From: HR10 sp964615335
GTDB taxonomy: Bacteria > Acidobacteriota > Blastocatellia > HR10
Length of the DNA stretch: 64,000 bases
Assembly: GCA_964615335.1 (NCBI GenBank)
Contig: CAZTMT010000001.1
Coordinates: 487,484 to 551,483 of the forward strand
Direction: 5' to 3'
Below, in pieces: positions 61,423 to 64,000 of the stretch; positions within the stretch are counted from its first letter, which is position 1; the number at the start of each line of letters is the position of its first letter. A program made the translations under genes and the position numbers. A model generated the notes under the pieces. It was given only the letters and a program-made list of their open reading frames with translations. It did not search any database and had not been told where the DNA came from.

Positions 61423-64000
61423 TCAGGGGCGCAATGATCCGCCGGTTACTGAAATCCCGATTGGAAACCGCCCCTTGCACTTGCCGGCTGAGCCGGCGGT
61501 GAAGATCGCTTGAACCTCTTGCGGCGTGAGGGCTCGATTGAAAAGCTCCACCTCATCAATCTCTCCGATGAAATAGCGAGCCGACTGGGCACCGGGAACA
61601 GGATGCCGCCGTCCAATCCATAGCGGGTTCGTGTTGGTCAGAGTCCCTGTCCTCGGATTAGTGAAGGTGCCGCCTGCCGCTGGCACACCATCCACGTAGA
61701 GGATGAGGCTTGGCGATCCGCCCGTTCGCTGAACCGTTGCCGCGACATGATGCCACTGCCCATCATTCACCGAGGCGTTCGAGATGTAGTTGAAGAATCC
61801 GCCGGGACTGACCGCGTCCGCCAGTTGGAAAGCCAGACGACCATTGAAGAGAAAGAGCGTATAGCCGCGCGGGAAGTTCCCAACCGTGGCTCGCTTGTCC
61901 ACAATCGGCAGCACGTCCGTTGTTCCGGTGGTTCGAATCCAGGCGTCTACAGATAGGTCGCCGGTTCCAAAGTTGAGTTCAGCGTGATCGGGAACTGTCA
62001 CATGATCATCTATCCCATCGAACCGGAGTGCCCCGGCAACCTTTCCCGGCGTGGGCGTCGGCCCATTGACGTGCGTGCCGTTGTTCGGGAAGCCAGCAAT
62101 ATCGTTCGCCGTTGTGCCCGATGTCTCATCGAGCGGCCACCAGGCGGTCATGCCCGAGGGCGGTTGTACACAGGCTAGACCGGCGACCTGAAGCGTCACG
62201 CACGACTTGTTATTCGCTTGATTCGCGTCGCCGACGTTGGTTACTTCGGCGCAATTCTCAATCTGACTCCCTGACGTTGCGGTCACGGTCGCCGCGAACG
62301 TGATCGTCACACCTGCACCGGGTGGCAGCGGATTGGTGGCCGTACACTGTACTCCACCGGGCCATGTCCCACTGGGACCGCTGATAAAGCAGTTCCACCC
62401 AGCAGCCCCACTCCCGGTGACCGATACCGGCGGCTGGAAGGTCATCCCTGTAGGCTGCGGGTCTGCCAGGACGACGCCTGCCACGGCAGGACATGCGGCT
62501 GTCCCCACGTTTGTCACCGTCAGGGTGACCGTGACCTGCTGGCCGCTCTGCGCAGGATTCGGGGTGATCGTCTTCTTGATCTCCCGGTCGCACACGCCTT
62601 GTTTGTTGCCGAAGTTGATGTTGGTCACTGATGGAGGCACAGTCACGGTGTACTTCCCCGGCGATGGAGGGAAGGTCTGAATCCATCCGGGTTGCAACGT
62701 CTCGGAAATCGTGTACGTGCCCGGAGCCAGACCGGTGAAGCAGTATTGACCGTTGGCATCGGTCGTGGTCTGTACATCAAGAGGTCCACCCGGCGTCTGG
62801 AAGACCATGTTGATCGTCCACCCCGGCAAGGTCGGTTCGTTCGGGTCTTTCACGCCGTCGCCGTCCAGATCGTTCCACTTGATCCCGCAAATTTGGTACG
62901 TCACTCTCTTGTTGCCGAATTCGAGAACGCTGCTCGTTGCCGGTGCCACCGTCACCGTTTGGGGATTGGGCGTCGTCACCGTCCACCCCGATTGCACTTG
63001 CTCGGTGACGGTGTAGGTTCCCGGTGCAGCGACGGTCAAGCAGGCCGGTGGCGTTCCGGGCGGAGTCGTCGTGAGCATGCCGACGGGATTGTTATTCTGG
63101 TCGGTGACATTAAACACCCAGCCGGGAAGCAGCGGCTCGTTCGCATCCTGCACTCCATCGCCGTCCAGGTCCTCGAACTTCGTGACGCAGATTCGCCCTG
63201 TTTGGCCCGGCTGAGGCTTGCACTTGCCCGCTGAGTCGGCGTTGAAGAGGTCTTGGACTTCTTTGGGCGTGAGCGCGCGGTTGAAGAGTTCCAGCTCATC
63301 AATGGCGATCTCGCAGCGACCACCGGGAACACGAATCTCACCGATGAGCATCGTCAGGGCGTTGGTGATGCTCCCCGCGGGCACTGTGAAGCTCCCCGCC
63401 GAAGCTCCGTTAATGTAGAACGTGCCGATTCCACTTGTTCGATCTACGGTCACAGCTACATGCACCCAGGGACCGGTATTGGCAGGAGGATTCGCTGCTG
63501 TCGGCAACGATACGGTGCTCGTGAAGAGCATGGTGTTAAGCTGGAGCTTCAAAAAGCCTGTGCTGGGCGACGGCTGATCCACAAACAACGAGAACCCAGT
63601 TTGGGTATTAGGATCCCATTTATCCACGATTGGTGCGAGGACGCCACCCCCAGCAAATCCGCATTCCACCACTCGTATCCAGGCGTCCATCGAGAAATCG
63701 CCGGGGAAGGTGAGATCGGCACTATGCGGCACTTCCACAAACGGACCGAAGAAGTACAGCGCACCTGTGCCCACTTTGCCCGCCACGGGATCGGGTCCAC
63801 CGCTGCCAACCGGTCCCGGCTTCGGTGTTCCCGTATCGCTCACGGTTGAACCGGGTGGCGGCGCAATGTCACTGACCGTCGTTGCTCCATTCTGCTCATC
63901 CAGCGGATACCACGCGACCATGTCCGACGGAGGCGGAATGCAAGGGCATTTTCTCCTACCCTGTCGCTCCCCATCGTAAATGGTCTGAAGCTCTGATGCC
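61423..64000 (-). CDS. Large secreted LamG / SdrD-B-like / DUF11 repeat protein (5' end outside the window)
   Basis: At least 859 codons; the frame is open to the window edge, with ELQTIYDGE then KCPCIPPPSD upstream of the first ATG, so that ATG is internal. Order seen from the N-terminal side: the end of an earlier LamG-like unit, then a LamG/concanavalin domain (MVAWYPLDE ... RALTPKEVQDLFNADSAGKC), two SdrD B-like domains with calcium-type loops (FEDLDGDGVQDANEPLLPGW and WNDLDGDGVKDPNEPTLPGW), a DUF11-type domain (KKTITPNPAQSGQQVTVTLTVTNVG), then a second LamG (MTAWWPLDETSG ... RALTPQEVQAIFTAGSAGKC). It should be exported and bind glycans or act as a surface adhesin. No LPXTG, T9SS or autotransporter signal is visible at the C-terminus. 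Confidence 0.78.
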   Translation of the reverse strand, partial: ASELQTIYDGERQGRRKCPCIPPPSDMVAWYPLDEQNGATTVSDIAPPPGSTVSDTGTPKPGPVGSGGPDPVAGKVGTGALYFFGPFVEVPHSADLTFPGDFSMDAWIRVVECGFAGGGVLAPIVDKWDPNTQTGFSLFVDQPSPSTGFLKLQLNTMLFTSTVSLPTAANPPANTGPWVHVAVTVDRTSGIGTFYINGASAGSFTVPAGSITNALTMLIGEIRVPGGRCEIAIDELELFNRALTPKEVQDLFNADSAGKCKPQPGQTGRICVTKFEDLDGDGVQDANEPLLPGWVFNVTDQNNNPVGMLTTTPPGTPPACLTVAAPGTYTVTEQVQSGWTVTTPNPQTVTVAPATSSVLEFGNKRVTYQICGIKWNDLDGDGVKDPNEPTLPGWTINMVFQTPGGPLDVQTTTDANGQYCFTGLAPGTYTISETLQPGWIQTFPPSPGKYTVTVPPSVTNINFGNKQGVCDREIKKTITPNPAQSGQQVTVTLTVTNVGTAACPAVAGVVLADPQPTGMTFQPPVSVTGSGAAGWNCFISGPSGTWPGGVQCTATNPLPPGAGVTITFAATVTATSGSQIENCAEVTNVGDANQANNKSCVTLQVAGLACVQPPSGMTAWWPLDETSGTTANDIAGFPNNGTHVNGPTPTPGKVAGALRFDGIDDHVTVPDHAELNFGTGDLSVDAWIRTTGTTDVLPIVDKRATVGNFPRGYTLFLFNGRLAFQLADAVSPGGFFNYISNASVNDGQWHHVAATVQRTGGSPSLILYVDGVPAAGGTFTNPRTGTLTNTNPLWIGRRHPVPGAQSARYFIGEIDEVELFNRALTPQEVQAIFTAGSAGKCKGRFPIGISVTGGSLRP

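Overview
The window is chromosomal DNA, GC-rich (by eye around 60-65 percent), from a Gram-negative bacterium with an outer membrane. Evidence for the envelope type is a TamB gene beside an Omp85/BamA-type gene, a TonB-dependent Oar-like receptor, a lipoprotein and lipid-linked polysaccharide genes. The gene mix (S55/SpoIVB-like secreted protein, NHLRC2-like thioredoxin/NHL protein, Oar-like receptor, phoH-ybeY-corC-era block, many secreted beta-propeller or LamG proteins) is what I associate with Acidobacteriota, perhaps Blastocatellia. That placement is inference. There is no sign of a phage, plasmid, transposase or CRISPR array. Gene order is tight, with many ATGA/GTGA overlaps.

Layout. 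0-10 kb: asnS start, a small membrane protein, a ribokinase-family kinase, tRNA-Ala(CGC), a secreted low-complexity protein with 11-residue repeats, a PhoD-type phosphatase, a small zinc-ribbon protein, signal peptidase I, carA, a lipoprotein/CRP-like regulator pair, purEK and a methyltransferase. 10.1-10.95 kb: a gene-free island of two opposed clusters of 72-84 bp hairpin repeats. 11-21 kb: fumarase / macro domain / S58 peptidase / sodium symporter operon, a STAS protein, then two large secreted proteins (a propeller/Ig protein and an S55 peptidase-like protein). 21-33.6 kb: mobA, PDZ protein, ttcA, two glycosyltransferases, an S26-like protein without the usual catalytic residues, a DUF2752 protein, an NHLRC2-like protein, then phoH-ybeY-corC-era and dnaJ. 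33.7-38.7 kb: a minus-strand run doxX / enoyl-CoA hydratase / acuC-like / Oar-like receptor. 38.8-43.3 kb: an M50-like membrane protein followed by a polysaccharide operon (GT, O-antigen ligase-like, GT).

43.4-51.1 kb is a histidine operon, hisG-hisD-hisC-HAD-hisB-hisH-hisA-hisF-hisI, with a TTGACA-type promoter in front. It lacks hisE and a recognised histidinol-phosphate phosphatase; the HAD protein between hisC and hisB is the obvious candidate for the latter. A tRNA with anticodon CAT (probably Ile2) follows. 51.2-61.1 kb, minus strand: riboflavin genes ribE-ribBA, then tamB, a seven-POTRA Omp85 protein and a SurA-N-like protein, which together look like an outer-membrane assembly operon. 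The window ends inside a large secreted LamG/SdrD-B-like/DUF11 protein.

Most unusual points: the RibBA protein keeps its DHBP synthase half but has lost the zinc and catalytic motifs of its GTP cyclohydrolase II half; the Omp85 protein has seven POTRA repeats; the S26-like protein has Thr and Gln where Ser and Lys/His are expected; several genes have a -10 box so close to ATG that a leaderless or nearly leaderless mRNA is likely; and the convergent repeat island at 10.2-10.9 kb is unexplained. Everything here was read by eye, with no database search.
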